Source: JAVXAG01 sp036660615
GTDB lineage: Bacteria > Bacillota > Clostridia > Peptostreptococcales > Anaerovoracaceae
Direction: 5' to 3'
DNA length: 14,720 nucleotides
Assembly: GCA_036660615.1 (NCBI GenBank)
Contig: JAVXAG010000040.1
Location: 1 to 14,720 of the forward strand
Shown piece after piece: positions 1-8,018 of this stretch (position 1 is its first letter; each line of letters starts with the position of its first letter). The position numbers were made by a program, and so were the translations under genes. The notes under the pieces are model-generated. The model searched no databases, was not told the DNA's origin, and saw only the letters and a list, made by a program, of their open reading frames with translations.

Positions 1-9
1 AAAATAACA

Positions 10-49
10 AAAAAGAGCTAAGTACCTAAATTGTACTTGGCTCTTTTTT
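10..49. terminator. bidirectional intrinsic terminator
   Basis: The arms at 10-25 and 33-48 pair across a 7-base loop. On the plus strand the stem is continuous, with one U-G wobble at 19/39. On the minus strand that position is an A-C mismatch. Each strand ends in a run of Ts. It lies just past the stop of the minus-strand regulator gene, and probably also ends a plus-strand transcript entering from the left of the window. Confidence 0.8.
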
Positions 50-59
50 GTTCCTACTA

Positions 60-2141
60 TTATAAGTCGTGCTTAATCTTTTTCCTTGCAAAGGTAGTTT
101 GTGGAAGTCCCAACATCTCTGCCGCTTTTCTCGTTGTTCCCTCTTTCTTTAGGGCATACTCGATAATTTGTTTTTCTTGTTGCTCCATTAGTTCATGGAA
201 ATCCAAGTTTTCCGTTCTATTGTATTTTTTCTTTAAGCTGATTACCATATCCCCATAGGCGTTTTCGTTTAGCAATTCATCTACCTCGCCTTCAGAGATC
301 ATAACTTTTTTACTGCTTATTACTAATCGATGGATAATGTTTTCCAGTTCTCTAACATTGCCTGGCCAATAATATTCGCACAAAGCATTTAATGCTCCTG
401 TGGAAAGTTCCTTTTCAACTCCGTATTTTTTCTTCCAATTGTCGAGAAATGTTTCCGATAGACATAATACATCTTCCCTACGATCTCGCAGTGGCGGAAC
501 ATCTATTTTGCATATGTTAAGTCTATAATACAAGTCTTCTCTAAACTTTCCCTCATCAACCAGCTGCTTTAATGGAATATTGTTTGCACATATTACCCTA
601 ACGTTTACTGATTGTTGCTTTACGCCTCCGACTTTAAAGAATTGACTTTCCTGTAATACCCTAAGTAGCTTTGACTGCATATTCAAAGATAATGCTCCGA
701 TTTCATCCAAAAATAAAATCCCGTTATTTGCTAGTTCAAAATATCCCTCTTTACCGCTTGTCTGTGCCCCTGTAAAAGCACCTGCTTCATATCCGAAGAA
801 TTCCGACTCTGCTAAATTCTCTTGTATTGTAGCACAATTTATTTTTACACAAGCGTTTGACTTTCTATCGCTGTTTTGATGTATCAAGGATAAAACTTTT
901 TCTTTACCTACTCCAGTTTCTCCTTGTATTATTACATTACAATCATATTTGGCAATGTTTAGCACCTCTTCAACCATACTTTTTGTTACTACACTTTGAA
1001 ATACAAAGTCATCGATTTTCCCTGCGCTAGTAGTTATATTGCTTTTTTCTTGGTTCTTTGTTAACTTCCTTATATTCTTTTTACTATCATATAGTCTATT
1101 AATATCCTCTAATTTAGGTCTCAAGTTTTTTACTATCTGCATAGTGAATTTAGGATAGTCTTTGGAATACTGCTCAAAAGTATACATTGTAACATCTTTC
1201 GCCATGGTTTCCGCAGTTATCGATGCCGTCGCATAGTTGTTTGCTACAGCTGAAAAATACACATCTCCATATTGTTTCACCAAAAAAACCGCCAGGGTTT
1301 CTGCCCCAAATATGTCCTCTGCTACTATTACTTCGTCCATATTCAAATCTTCTATACATTTCTTTTTTATTTCCTGATATGAGGTTATTGGCTCAGTCAA
1401 ATCCAAAAAATATGTTTTCTTTATAAGGGGATACATTGCTTTTTCTATTTCTTCCTTATCCAAAATCCCCACTGCGTACTTGTCCATAATAGCAATCACA
1501 TTATATTTAGGGCCTATGGCTTCTCGTATTGCAGCCGCATACATTACCGTTGAGTAAACGGTTCTACCAATTATTGCAACTCTTTTGTTTTGATGTTCAA
1601 TTGCAATTTTATATGTTGCATATAAATTTCCCGCTTCATCTATTGCTGCCATTGTATAGTTTTTTTCTAAGTTATCGTCCATTTTATAAACCGGTGTGGC
1701 TTCAAATAATATCGCATAACCTTCACAAGTAATTTGTCCATAGTTATAATCAATAGAAGTAATCTTATCTATATGCAAAGGCAATCCGCATAAAGATGTT
1801 ATGCAGTATATTCTATTTCCTACCTTTATATCCTCTGTAGATACTATTTCATCGCCAATTTGATCTACTATACCAGTAAGCACTCCACCTGTCCCCGTAA
1901 ACGGATTGTGCAGTTTCCCTCTTTTATCTACCAAGTCAATTATTTTAGCTTTTACTTTTTCTTCATCAAATCCACAACTATTGCAGATTTGTTGAAAGTT
2001 ATCCCATTCAAGATGTATAAGCTTCAAATTAACTCTTACTTCTTTACCGGCGATCTCCCTTTTATTATCTAATTTCCATGCAGCAACTGGTACAACACCT
2101 TTGGGTTGTAGTACCCTATCAATTCCGAAATTCGTCTTCAT
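60..2141 (-). CDS. sigma-54-dependent transcriptional activator with a 3,5-diaminohexanoate dehydrogenase-like sensor domain
   Basis: This 693-residue protein is a bacterial enhancer-binding protein that should use ATP to open sigma-54 RNA polymerase promoters. Residues about 1-352 resemble full-length L-erythro-3,5-diaminohexanoate dehydrogenase (Kdd) of lysine fermentation: RVLQPKGVVP at 9-18 and NPFTGTGGVLTG at 79-90. The AAA+ domain spans about 378-605, with Walker A GETGVGKE (407-414), the sigma-54 loop GAFTGA (454-459), Walker B ILFLDE (475-480) and WPGNVREL (592-599). A Fis-type helix-turn-helix ends the protein (about 655-690). The glycine-rich nucleotide loop expected in the dehydrogenase is degenerate here (IGRTVYST, 191-198), so a sensor role is more likely than catalysis. 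I chose the ATG at 2141 because AAAGGAG lies 5 bases upstream; the longer frame from 2210 begins in the -35 promoter element. It is divergent from the NhaC-type transporter gene, its likely target. The AAA+ and HTH assignment is certain; the ligand is inferred. Confidence 0.93.
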   Translation of the reverse strand: MKTNFGIDRVLQPKGVVPVAAWKLDNKREIAGKEVRVNLKLIHLEWDNFQQICNSCGFDEEKVKAKIIDLVDKRGKLHNPFTGTGGVLTGIVDQIGDEIVSTEDIKVGNRIYCITSLCGLPLHIDKITSIDYNYGQITCEGYAILFEATPVYKMDDNLEKNYTMAAIDEAGNLYATYKIAIEHQNKRVAIIGRTVYSTVMYAAAIREAIGPKYNVIAIMDKYAVGILDKEEIEKAMYPLIKKTYFLDLTEPITSYQEIKKKCIEDLNMDEVIVAEDIFGAETLAVFLVKQYGDVYFSAVANNYATASITAETMAKDVTMYTFEQYSKDYPKFTMQIVKNLRPKLEDINRLYDSKKNIRKLTKNQEKSNITTSAGKIDDFVFQSVVTKSMVEEVLNIAKYDCNVIIQGETGVGKEKVLSLIHQNSDRKSNACVKINCATIQENLAESEFFGYEAGAFTGAQTSGKEGYFELANNGILFLDEIGALSLNMQSKLLRVLQESQFFKVGGVKQQSVNVRVICANNIPLKQLVDEGKFREDLYYRLNICKIDVPPLRDRREDVLCLSETFLDNWKKKYGVEKELSTGALNALCEYYWPGNVRELENIIHRLVISSKKVMISEGEVDELLNENAYGDMVISLKKKYNRTENLDFHELMEQQEKQIIEYALKKEGTTRKAAEMLGLPQTTFARKKIKHDL

Positions 2142-2181
2142 TTTCTCTCCTTTGATATGCATCGCATCAATACATACGTTT

Positions 2182-2210
2182 ATCCTATGGCAAAAAAGTG
2201 TGTTTGTCAA
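2182..2210 (-). promoter_or_regulatory. sigma-A promoter of the regulator gene
   Basis: Reading the minus strand, TTGACA (2210-2205) is followed after 17 bases by TAGGAT (2187-2182). This predicts a start near 2175 and a short leader before the ATG at 2141. The -35 is perfect and the -10 matches 4 of 6. The inverted repeats at 2217-2289 begin just upstream of the -35, which suggests autoregulation. Confidence 0.65.
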
Positions 2211-2216
2211 TAGCCT

Positions 2217-2289
2217 TGACCCATTTTTGGCGCTACAACTTTAGTATTAGACCAATTGTGGGTCATAAATAGTTATACTAAAGTTGTAG
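2217..2289. promoter_or_regulatory. interleaved inverted repeats, probable upstream activator sites
   Basis: A perfect 15-base inverted repeat is present: CTACAACTTTAGTAT (2233-2247) and its complement ATACTAAAGTTGTAG (2275-2289). Interleaved with it is a 7-base pair, TGACCCA (2217-2223) and TGGGTCA (2259-2265). Both pairs have the same 42-base centre-to-centre distance. Each 15-base arm contains an ACT-N2-AGT dyad, and the left one extends to an 18-base dyad, CTA-N2-ACT-N2-AGT-N2-TAG (2233-2250). The block lies about 85-155 bases upstream of the predicted sigma-54 transcription start, the usual place for an enhancer-binding protein. A further half-like CTACAACT (2339-2346) abuts the -24 element. 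Binding by the neighbouring regulator is inferred. Confidence 0.75.
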
Positions 2290-2347
2290 TTTCGTCATTT
2301 TCCCTTATATTTCAACAATATTGTGATTTTACTGTTTTCTACAACTA

Positions 2348-2363
2348 TGGCACAAGTCTTGCA
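2348..2363 (+). promoter_or_regulatory. sigma-54 (-24/-12) promoter of the first NhaC-type gene
   Basis: TGGCAC-N5-TTGCA matches the sigma-54 consensus fully, with GG (2349-2350) and GC (2361-2362) separated by the required 10 bases. Transcription should start near 2373, giving a leader of about 40 bases. A divergent gene for a sigma-54 activator adjoins it. Confidence 0.92.
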
Positions 2364-2415
2364 AATTATTAATCCGTAAATAATTTATTAATTAAGGTAT
2401 TATAAGGAGAAAAAA

Positions 2416-3918
2416 ATGAATTTTATCAAAAGTTTCGTAAAGTTTGTCCCAATATTCGTATTGGCCGGACTAATGATGAGTGGTCAAGATGCATTGATCG
2501 CTGCTCCAATCGCAGCAATTACAGCTGCAGCAATCGCAATGATTACAGACAGAATCAAGTTCAAAGACTGTCTTGATGCTGCTATCGGCAGTGTTAGTAA
2601 CATCATCGTTGCACTATTCATACTAATGTTTGCTTATGCTATGGCAAGTGCATTTATGTCAACTGGCGTAGGAGCATCCGTAGTAAACATCGCACTATCC
2701 CTTGGTGTTACAGCTAGAACTGTAGCTGTTGTAGGTATCATGGTAACTGCTGTATTATCAGTAGCAACTGGTACTTCATGGGGAACATTCGCAGCATGCG
2801 CACCTATTTTCTTATGGTTAAACCACATTGTAGGTGGAGATATCATCCTAACTACATGTGCAATCGCAGGTGGTGCTTGTTTCGGAGACAATATCGGACT
2901 TATCTCAGATACAACAATCGTATCATCAGGTATCCAAGGCGTAGAAGTAATTGACAGAATCCGTTCACAAGGTGTATGGTCTGGACTTTGCTTACTATTA
3001 GCTGTTATCTGTTTCTATGTTGCAGGTATATTCATGCACTTAGATACTACTACTGTTGACCCAAGTGGCGTTATGGCTTCTGTTCCACAGAGTGCTCTTG
3101 ATTACTTGGCTGTAGAAAAACCTGCTGCTATCGATTTATTAAATCAAGTTTCAAGTGGTGTTGCTCTTTACATGATCATTCCACTAATCTTAGTAATTGT
3201 ACTAGCTGTTGCTGGTCTTAATACATTTGGATGTATTGGTGCTGGTATCGTTTCAGCTTACTTACTTGGACTTCCAGCAGGAACTACAGGAAGCTTACAA
3301 GCTTACCTTGACCAATGTATGGCAGGATTTGCTGACGCAGGATCATGGGTTATCGTAATGATGATGTGGGTTGCTGCATTCGGTGGTATCATGGGCAAGA
3401 TGAGAGCCTTCGATCCACTTTCAAAATTAGTAGTAAAGATTTCAAAGAATGTAAGACAGTTAATGTTCTGGAACGGTGTTCTTTCAATCGGTGGTAACGC
3501 ATTACTTGCTGACGAAATGGCACAAATCGTAACAATAGGACCTATAATCAAAGAAATCGCAGAAGACAATATCGAAGCTAGCGAAGAAGATATGTACAAG
3601 ATCAAACTAAGAAATGCTACATTCGGAGACGCTATGGGTGTATTTGGATCTCAATTGATTCCTTGGCACGTTTACCTAGGTTTCTATGTTGGTATCACAA
3701 CTAACGTATATCCACTAGTTGAACTTACACCTGTAAACTTCATTCAATACAACTTTATGGCTATGATTGCTGTTGCATCACTATTGTTATTAACAATAAC
3801 TGGCGCTGACAAATTCATTCCTTTATTCAGACTTCCTAGAGAACCAGAAGTTCGTCTAAAGAAAAACATCAAAAGACTAGATAAGAAGGACGACACAGTA
3901 GAGTCAATCGCTGAATAG
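2416..3918 (+). CDS. NhaC-family Na+/H+ antiporter-like transporter, copy 1 (sigma-54 controlled)
   Basis: This is a 500-residue, very hydrophobic inner-membrane protein with roughly 11-13 predicted helices. NhaC-like signatures are GTSWGTFA (119-126) and the stretch CFGDNIGLISDTTIVSS (155-171), comparable to the family's FGD..SPLSDTT motif. Family members exchange Na+ for H+, and some exchange organic solutes such as malate and lactate. The substrate here is not readable from sequence. AAGGAG lies 6 bases before the ATG, and the gene ends at the 3952 terminator. Because a regulator with a lysine-fermentation enzyme-like sensor controls it, I infer a role in uptake or exchange of an amino compound or fermentation product, or in sodium balance during amino acid fermentation. 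Frequent ATC, AAC and TTC codons suggest strong expression. The protein is about 86% identical by eye to the next gene's product. Confidence 0.88.
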   Translation: MNFIKSFVKFVPIFVLAGLMMSGQDALIAAPIAAITAAAIAMITDRIKFKDCLDAAIGSVSNIIVALFILMFAYAMASAFMSTGVGASVVNIALSLGVTARTVAVVGIMVTAVLSVATGTSWGTFAACAPIFLWLNHIVGGDIILTTCAIAGGACFGDNIGLISDTTIVSSGIQGVEVIDRIRSQGVWSGLCLLLAVICFYVAGIFMHLDTTTVDPSGVMASVPQSALDYLAVEKPAAIDLLNQVSSGVALYMIIPLILVIVLAVAGLNTFGCIGAGIVSAYLLGLPAGTTGSLQAYLDQCMAGFADAGSWVIVMMMWVAAFGGIMGKMRAFDPLSKLVVKISKNVRQLMFWNGVLSIGGNALLADEMAQIVTIGPIIKEIAEDNIEASEEDMYKIKLRNATFGDAMGVFGSQLIPWHVYLGFYVGITTNVYPLVELTPVNFIQYNFMAMIAVASLLLLTITGADKFIPLFRLPREPEVRLKKNIKRLDKKDDTVESIAE

Positions 3919-3951
3919 TTATAATCTTACACTAAAACAATAATATTTATG

Positions 3952-3990
3952 CTGGGTGCATTCTTTGCACCCAGTTTTTTTTGGTTTTTT
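3952..3990 (+). terminator. intrinsic terminator after the first NhaC-type gene
   Basis: CTGGGTGCA (3952-3960) pairs perfectly with TGCACCCAG (3966-3974) around a 5-base loop and is followed by eight Ts and a further T run. It separates the two transporter genes into different transcription units, or at least attenuates read-through. Confidence 0.93.
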
Positions 3991-4107
3991 TCTTGCCAGT
4001 ATAACCTTTGAGTGTTGTTCCTATAATACTTAAATAATCCTTTTCAACTGTTTTTCCTTTAATTTCTCCTACTAAATGCTGATATTTTTTTGTCTTGATT
4101 TCTAATA

Positions 4108-4160
4108 TTGACCACCAAACGCAACATAATATAAAATTACTACAAGCGTTAAACAACGCT
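4108..4160 (+). promoter_or_regulatory. probable sigma-A promoter and start-site inverted repeat for the second NhaC-type gene
   Basis: TTGACC (4108-4113), a 16-base spacer and TATAAA (4130-4135) predict a start near 4142. Directly on or after that start is the inverted repeat AGCGTT-aaac-AACGCT (4145-4160), which could be an operator or a small 5' leader hairpin. A weaker alternative is a sigma-54-like TGG-N9-TTGC at 3982-3996, which lacks the CAC of the -24 box. No copy of the 15-base repeat found before the first transporter is seen here. Confidence 0.45.
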
Positions 4161-4214
4161 AAGAAATCATTTCTATATTATACTAATTATTTAATAAGGA
4201 AAAGGAGAACAAAA

Positions 4215-5708
4215 ATGAATATCATTAAAGGAATCGTGAAATTTCTGCCTATTGCAGTATTAGCCGGTCTTATGATGAGTGGTCAAGATGCCTTGATCGC
4301 AGCTCCCCTTGCAGCAATATCGGCTGCAGCAATCGCAATGCTTACAGAAAGACTTAAATTCAAGGATTGCCTTGATGCTGCAATAAGCAGTGTTAGTAAC
4401 ATTATCGTTGCACTATTTATCTTAATGTTTGCTTACTCTATGGCAAGTGTATTTATGTCATCTGGCGTAGGTGCTTCAGTAGTAAACATCGCATTATCCC
4501 TAGGAGTTACTGCAAGAACAGTAGCTGTTGTAGGTATCCTAGTAACTTCTGTATTATCAGTAGCAACTGGTACTTCATGGGGAACTTTCGCAGCATGCGC
4601 ACCAATATTCTTATGGCTAAGTCACATTGTACATGGTGATGTATTACTTACCGCTTGTGCTATAGCCGGTGGTGCTTGTTTCGGAGACAACATCGGACTT
4701 ATTTCAGATACTACTATTGTATCATCAGGTATCCAAGGTGTAGAAGTAATAGACAGGGTACGTTCCCAAGGTGTATGGTCAGGTATTTGCTTACTATTAG
4801 CCATCATCTGTTTCTACGTAGCAGGTATATTCATGCATCTTCCTACAGAAACTGTAGACCCAAGTGGTGTTATCAACTCAGTACCACAAAGTGCTTTAGA
4901 CTACTTAGCAGTTGAAAAACCAGGTGCTATCGACCTTCTAAATCAAGTTTCAAGTGGTGTTGCACTTTACATGATTATTCCACTAATATTAGTAATCGTT
5001 CTTGCAGTTGCAGGACTTAACACTTTCGGATGTATTGGTGCCGGACTAGTCGCTGCTTTCGTACTTGGAATTCCAGCAGGAACTACAGGTTCACTTCAAG
5101 ACTGTTTAGATGAATGTATGGCAGCCTTTGGCGATGCAGGATCATGGGTTATTGTAATGATGATGTGGGTTGCCGCTTTTGGTGGTATCATGTCAAAAAT
5201 GAAAGCTTTCGAACCACTTTCAAAATTGGTAGTAGCGATTTCAAAGAACGTAAGACAGTTAATGTTCTGGAATGGTGTACTTTCAATCGGTGGTAACGCA
5301 TTACTTGCTGATGAAATGGCTCAAATCGTAACAGTTGGACCTATCATTAAGGAAATTGCTGAAGAAAACATCGAAGCTAGTGAAGAAGATATGTACAGAA
5401 TCAAGTTAAGAAATGCTACTTTCGGAGATGCAATGGGCGTATTTGGATCTCAGTTAATTCCATGGCACGTTTACTTAGGATTCTATGCTGGTATTGCGGT
5501 TAACGTATATCCACTATATGAATTCCAACCAATTAACTTTATTCCTTTCAACTTCATGGCAATGATCGCTGTTGGATCACTACTGTTATTAACACTAACT
5601 GGTGCTGACAGATTCATTCCTCTATTCCATCTTCCAAAAGAACCTCAGGTTCGTTTAAAGAAGAACATTAAAAGAGATGAAGCTAAAAAGGACAACGAAG
5701 CAATATAA
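4215..5708 (+). CDS. NhaC-family Na+/H+ antiporter-like transporter, copy 2
   Basis: This 497-residue multi-pass membrane protein is a tandem paralogue of the preceding gene. It shares the GTSWGTFA motif, the CFGDNIGLISDTT motif and essentially ungapped alignment. By eye, about 70 positions differ, mostly conservative swaps such as I/L/V, D/E and K/R, and differences concentrate near the C-terminus (after about residue 425). I chose the ATG at 4215 because AAAGGAG ends 7 bases upstream and the start then matches the N-terminus of copy 1; the longer frame from 4095 would include promoter and leader DNA. It has a separate leader and probably a sigma-A promoter, so the copies may work under different conditions. 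It ends at a terminator shared with convergent phoU. The substrate is unknown. Confidence 0.88.
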   Translation: MNIIKGIVKFLPIAVLAGLMMSGQDALIAAPLAAISAAAIAMLTERLKFKDCLDAAISSVSNIIVALFILMFAYSMASVFMSSGVGASVVNIALSLGVTARTVAVVGILVTSVLSVATGTSWGTFAACAPIFLWLSHIVHGDVLLTACAIAGGACFGDNIGLISDTTIVSSGIQGVEVIDRVRSQGVWSGICLLLAIICFYVAGIFMHLPTETVDPSGVINSVPQSALDYLAVEKPGAIDLLNQVSSGVALYMIIPLILVIVLAVAGLNTFGCIGAGLVAAFVLGIPAGTTGSLQDCLDECMAAFGDAGSWVIVMMMWVAAFGGIMSKMKAFEPLSKLVVAISKNVRQLMFWNGVLSIGGNALLADEMAQIVTVGPIIKEIAEENIEASEEDMYRIKLRNATFGDAMGVFGSQLIPWHVYLGFYAGIAVNVYPLYEFQPINFIPFNFMAMIAVGSLLLLTLTGADRFIPLFHLPKEPQVRLKKNIKRDEAKKDNEAI

Positions 5709-5732
5709 GTAATAATACTCTTTAGTTTAGTT

Positions 5733-5763
5733 AAAAGGAGCTGTCGCAATGACAGCTCCTTTT
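5733..5763. terminator. bidirectional terminator between convergent genes
   Basis: A perfect 13-base stem, AAAAGGAGCTGTC (5733-5745) with its complement at 5751-5763, closes a 5-base loop GCAAT. T-rich tracts flank it on each strand. It serves the second NhaC-type gene on plus and the pst-phoU operon on minus. Confidence 0.9.
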
Positions 5764-5773
5764 ACTTGTCCTT

Positions 5774-6421
5774 TTACTCGTTATTACTGCGCTGTCCTGT
5801 TATGGAGAATTCCACCCATTCAGCAATATTTACCGCATGGTCGCCTATTCTTTCAAAGTATTTGGCAATCATCAAAAGATCTAGACAGGATTCGCCGTTT
5901 GCTTTGTTTGCACTGATAAGTTCGATTATTTCATTTTTTATTTCATCAAAATGTGCATCTACAATGTCATCATATTTCATTACACTGTAAGCAAGTTCCA
6001 GATCTTTGTCAACAAAAGATTGAATGCTGTCTGTAACCATCTGAATAGTTGCCGAAGCCATGTCCTTTAGGTGGGTTTTGTTCTTGCTGTCGTCACCTTC
6101 AATATACTTGGTAATTTCAGCAATGTCCGCAGCTTGATCTCCAATTCTCTCCATATCCGATATCATCTTTAGGGCTGATGAAATAGTTCTAAGATCCTTT
6201 GCTACTGGTTGCTGTTGCAACAACAATTTTAGGCATTGGTTTTCTATTTCTCTTTCCTTCTGGTCTATCTCAACCTCTGTTTCGATGGCAATATTCAAAA
6301 GTTCATCATTATCGTCTATAAGACCTGCGATTACGTTTGAAATTGCAAGTTCACATAGACTCCCCATCTTTATTAGTTCAACATTTAGTATTGCAAGTTG
6401 TTCATCAAATTTGTTTCTCAT
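5774..6421 (-). CDS. phoU: phosphate signalling/transport accessory protein PhoU
   Basis: This 215-residue, all-helical cytoplasmic protein has the two-repeat PhoU fold. Each repeat carries the metal-binding signature: ERIGDQAADIAE (91-102) and ERIGDHAVNIAE (190-201). PhoU links the Pst transporter to the PhoR/PhoP-type sensor and limits phosphate uptake. The gene is last in the pst operon. Its ATG overlaps the pstB stop by one base (TGATG), with GGGGAGG (6436-6430) 8 bases upstream. A TTG codon directly before the ATG is an alternative start. The length is normal for the family. No phoP or phoR gene is in the window. Confidence 0.95.
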   Translation of the reverse strand: MRNKFDEQLAILNVELIKMGSLCELAISNVIAGLIDDNDELLNIAIETEVEIDQKEREIENQCLKLLLQQQPVAKDLRTISSALKMISDMERIGDQAADIAEITKYIEGDDSKNKTHLKDMASATIQMVTDSIQSFVDKDLELAYSVMKYDDIVDAHFDEIKNEIIELISANKANGESCLDLLMIAKYFERIGDHAVNIAEWVEFSITGQRSNNE

Positions 6422-7170
6422 CAACCAAACCTCCCCGTTATATAATCCTCTGTTTTTTTATTCTTGGGTACGGAGAATAATTCTTCCGTACCGCTATATT
6501 CAACAACATCTCCCATTAAGAAAAATGCTGTGTTGTCAGAAATTCTAGCCGCCTGCTGCATATTGTGAGTTACCATAATTATAGTATATTTTTTCTTTAA
6601 TTCAAGAGTTAAATCTTCTATTTTTGAAGTAGAAATTGGATCAAGCGCACTAGTTGGTTCGTCCATTAGAAGAACTTCTGGATTTACTGCCAATGCTCTT
6701 GCAATACAAAGTCTTTGCTGTTGACCGCCAGATAACCCAAGGGCGCTTTTTTTAAGTCTGTCTTTTAGCTCTTCCCATATTGCTGCATTCTTCAATGAGT
6801 TTTCAACGATCTCATCAAGTTCCATTTTGCTTCTTATACCATGAGTCCTTGGTCCATATGCTATGTTATCATAGACGCTCATTGGAAAAGGATTTGGTTT
6901 TTGGAATACCATTCCGACTTTTTTTCTCAAGTGATTGATATCCATATTGCCATAGATATCCTTGCCATCAAGCAAAACCTCTCCTGTTATTTTGCAGCCC
7001 TCTACCAGATCATTCATTCTGTTTAATGTTTTGAGAAGAGTTGATTTTCCACAGCCTGACGGGCCGATAAAAGCCGTTATCTCATTACTAGGTAATTTAA
7101 GGTTGATTTCCTTTAGTGCTTGAAAATCACCGTAGTGCAAATTCAAATTATTTATTGTAAATTTATCCAT
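6421..7170 (-). CDS. pstB: phosphate ABC transporter ATP-binding protein PstB
   Basis: This 249-residue cytoplasmic ATPase powers phosphate import through PstC and PstA. All ABC motifs are intact: Walker A GPSGCGKST (36-44), Q-loop Q90, signature LSGGQQQR (146-153), Walker B VLLMDEP (166-172) with the D-loop SALD following, and switch histidine H202. NRMNDL after Walker A and MVFQKPNPFPMS around the Q-loop are typical of PstB rather than other ABC importers. The ATG at 7170 has AAGGG 7 bases upstream. It follows pstA by 20 bases and overlaps phoU by one base. Confidence 0.97.
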   Translation of the reverse strand: MDKFTINNLNLHYGDFQALKEINLKLPSNEITAFIGPSGCGKSTLLKTLNRMNDLVEGCKITGEVLLDGKDIYGNMDINHLRKKVGMVFQKPNPFPMSVYDNIAYGPRTHGIRSKMELDEIVENSLKNAAIWEELKDRLKKSALGLSGGQQQRLCIARALAVNPEVLLMDEPTSALDPISTSKIEDLTLELKKKYTIIMVTHNMQQAARISDNTAFFLMGDVVEYSGTEELFSVPKNKKTEDYITGRFG

Positions 7171-7190
7171 TATTTATCCCTTCTAGCTTT

Positions 7191-8018
7191 CTATCCCTTT
7201 GCAAATCTTTTTGCAATAAGACTTGAAATACCGTTGATTACGATTACCATTATTAAAAGTACCACTGCCGTTGCATAAGCCTCTTGCATGTACAACCCCT
7301 CTGAAAGTAGGGCATACATGTGTACCGATAGAGTCCTTCCCGATGCGAAGAAATCCGTTGCTACACCCGTTACAGTTCCGGCTGTATATATTAATGCCGC
7401 CGTCTCGCCAACAATTCTACCTATACCTAGAATTACTCCGGCCAAAATTCCTGGAATGGCTGATGGCAACACTATTTTGAATACCGTTCGAAGTTTTCCT
7501 GCCCCTAGTCCAAAGCTTCCCTCTCTATATGTGTCAGGAACCGATTTTAAGGCTTCCTCTGTTGTCCTAATTATCAGTGGCAATATCATAATTGCCAAAG
7601 TCAATGCCCCTGCCAGCAATGAGTACCCCCATTGTAGTGCTACAACAAACATCAAGTAGCCAAACAGTCCATATACGATAGACGGTATTCCTGCCAGCGT
7701 TTCCGTTGTAAGCCTTATAACATTTACCAGTTTGTTTCCTCTCTTGGCATACTCAACCAAATATATGGCTGAAAAAATTCCTACTGGTACTGCCATAAGC
7801 AAGGCAACCACTGTCATTATCAAAGTGTTGATTATTGCTGGCATCATTGACGCATTGTCAGAAGTGTATTTCCATGCAAACAAATCCAGCGATAAGTTTG
7901 GTACACCTTTTATTAAAATATATCCTATCAAAGAAGTAAGTATAAAAACTGTTATTGCCGCCGAAGCGTACACAATTATTCTAAGAAAGAGTGAAAATGG
8001 ATGATTTCTATATGACAT
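7191..8018 (-). CDS. pstA: phosphate ABC transporter permease PstA
   Basis: This 275-residue inner-membrane protein has about six helices and forms the phosphate channel with PstC. The EAA loop that contacts PstB lies at about 166-196 (EGSFGLGAGKLRTVFKIVLP and the following IPGILAGV). ETLAGIPSIVYGLFG (106-120) is the conserved Pst permease stretch. The ATG overlaps the pstC stop by one base (TAATG) and is preceded by a GGGAGGG-type ribosome site (8026-8034), so the two permeases are probably translationally coupled. Confidence 0.95.
   Translation of the reverse strand: MSYRNHPFSLFLRIIVYASAAITVFILTSLIGYILIKGVPNLSLDLFAWKYTSDNASMMPAIINTLIMTVVALLMAVPVGIFSAIYLVEYAKRGNKLVNVIRLTTETLAGIPSIVYGLFGYLMFVVALQWGYSLLAGALTLAIMILPLIIRTTEEALKSVPDTYREGSFGLGAGKLRTVFKIVLPSAIPGILAGVILGIGRIVGETAALIYTAGTVTGVATDFFASGRTLSVHMYALLSEGLYMQEAYATAVVLLIMVIVINGISSLIAKRFAKG

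Noticed and set aside
2142..2210. N-terminal extension of the regulator from an ATG at 2210
   Set aside because: It would begin in the -35 element of the gene's own promoter, and the good ribosome binding site serves the ATG at 2141.
3982..3998. Possible second sigma-54 promoter (TGG-N9-TTGC) before the second transporter
   Set aside because: The spacing is right but the -24 box lacks CAC, the middle is a poly-T tail of the terminator, and it is over 200 bases from the gene.
3947..4156. Minus-strand frame of 69 residues between the two transporters
   Set aside because: It starts with TTG, has no ribosome binding site and runs through the terminator. Its lysine-rich middle reads somewhat like ordinary protein, so a decayed relic is possible but not supportable.
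4095..4214. N-terminal extension of the second transporter
   Set aside because: It covers promoter and leader DNA, has no counterpart in the first transporter, and the ribosome site points to 4215.
7288..7659. Plus-strand frame of 123 residues inside pstA
   Set aside because: It is antisense to a conserved permease with no ribosome site; a codon-bias shadow.
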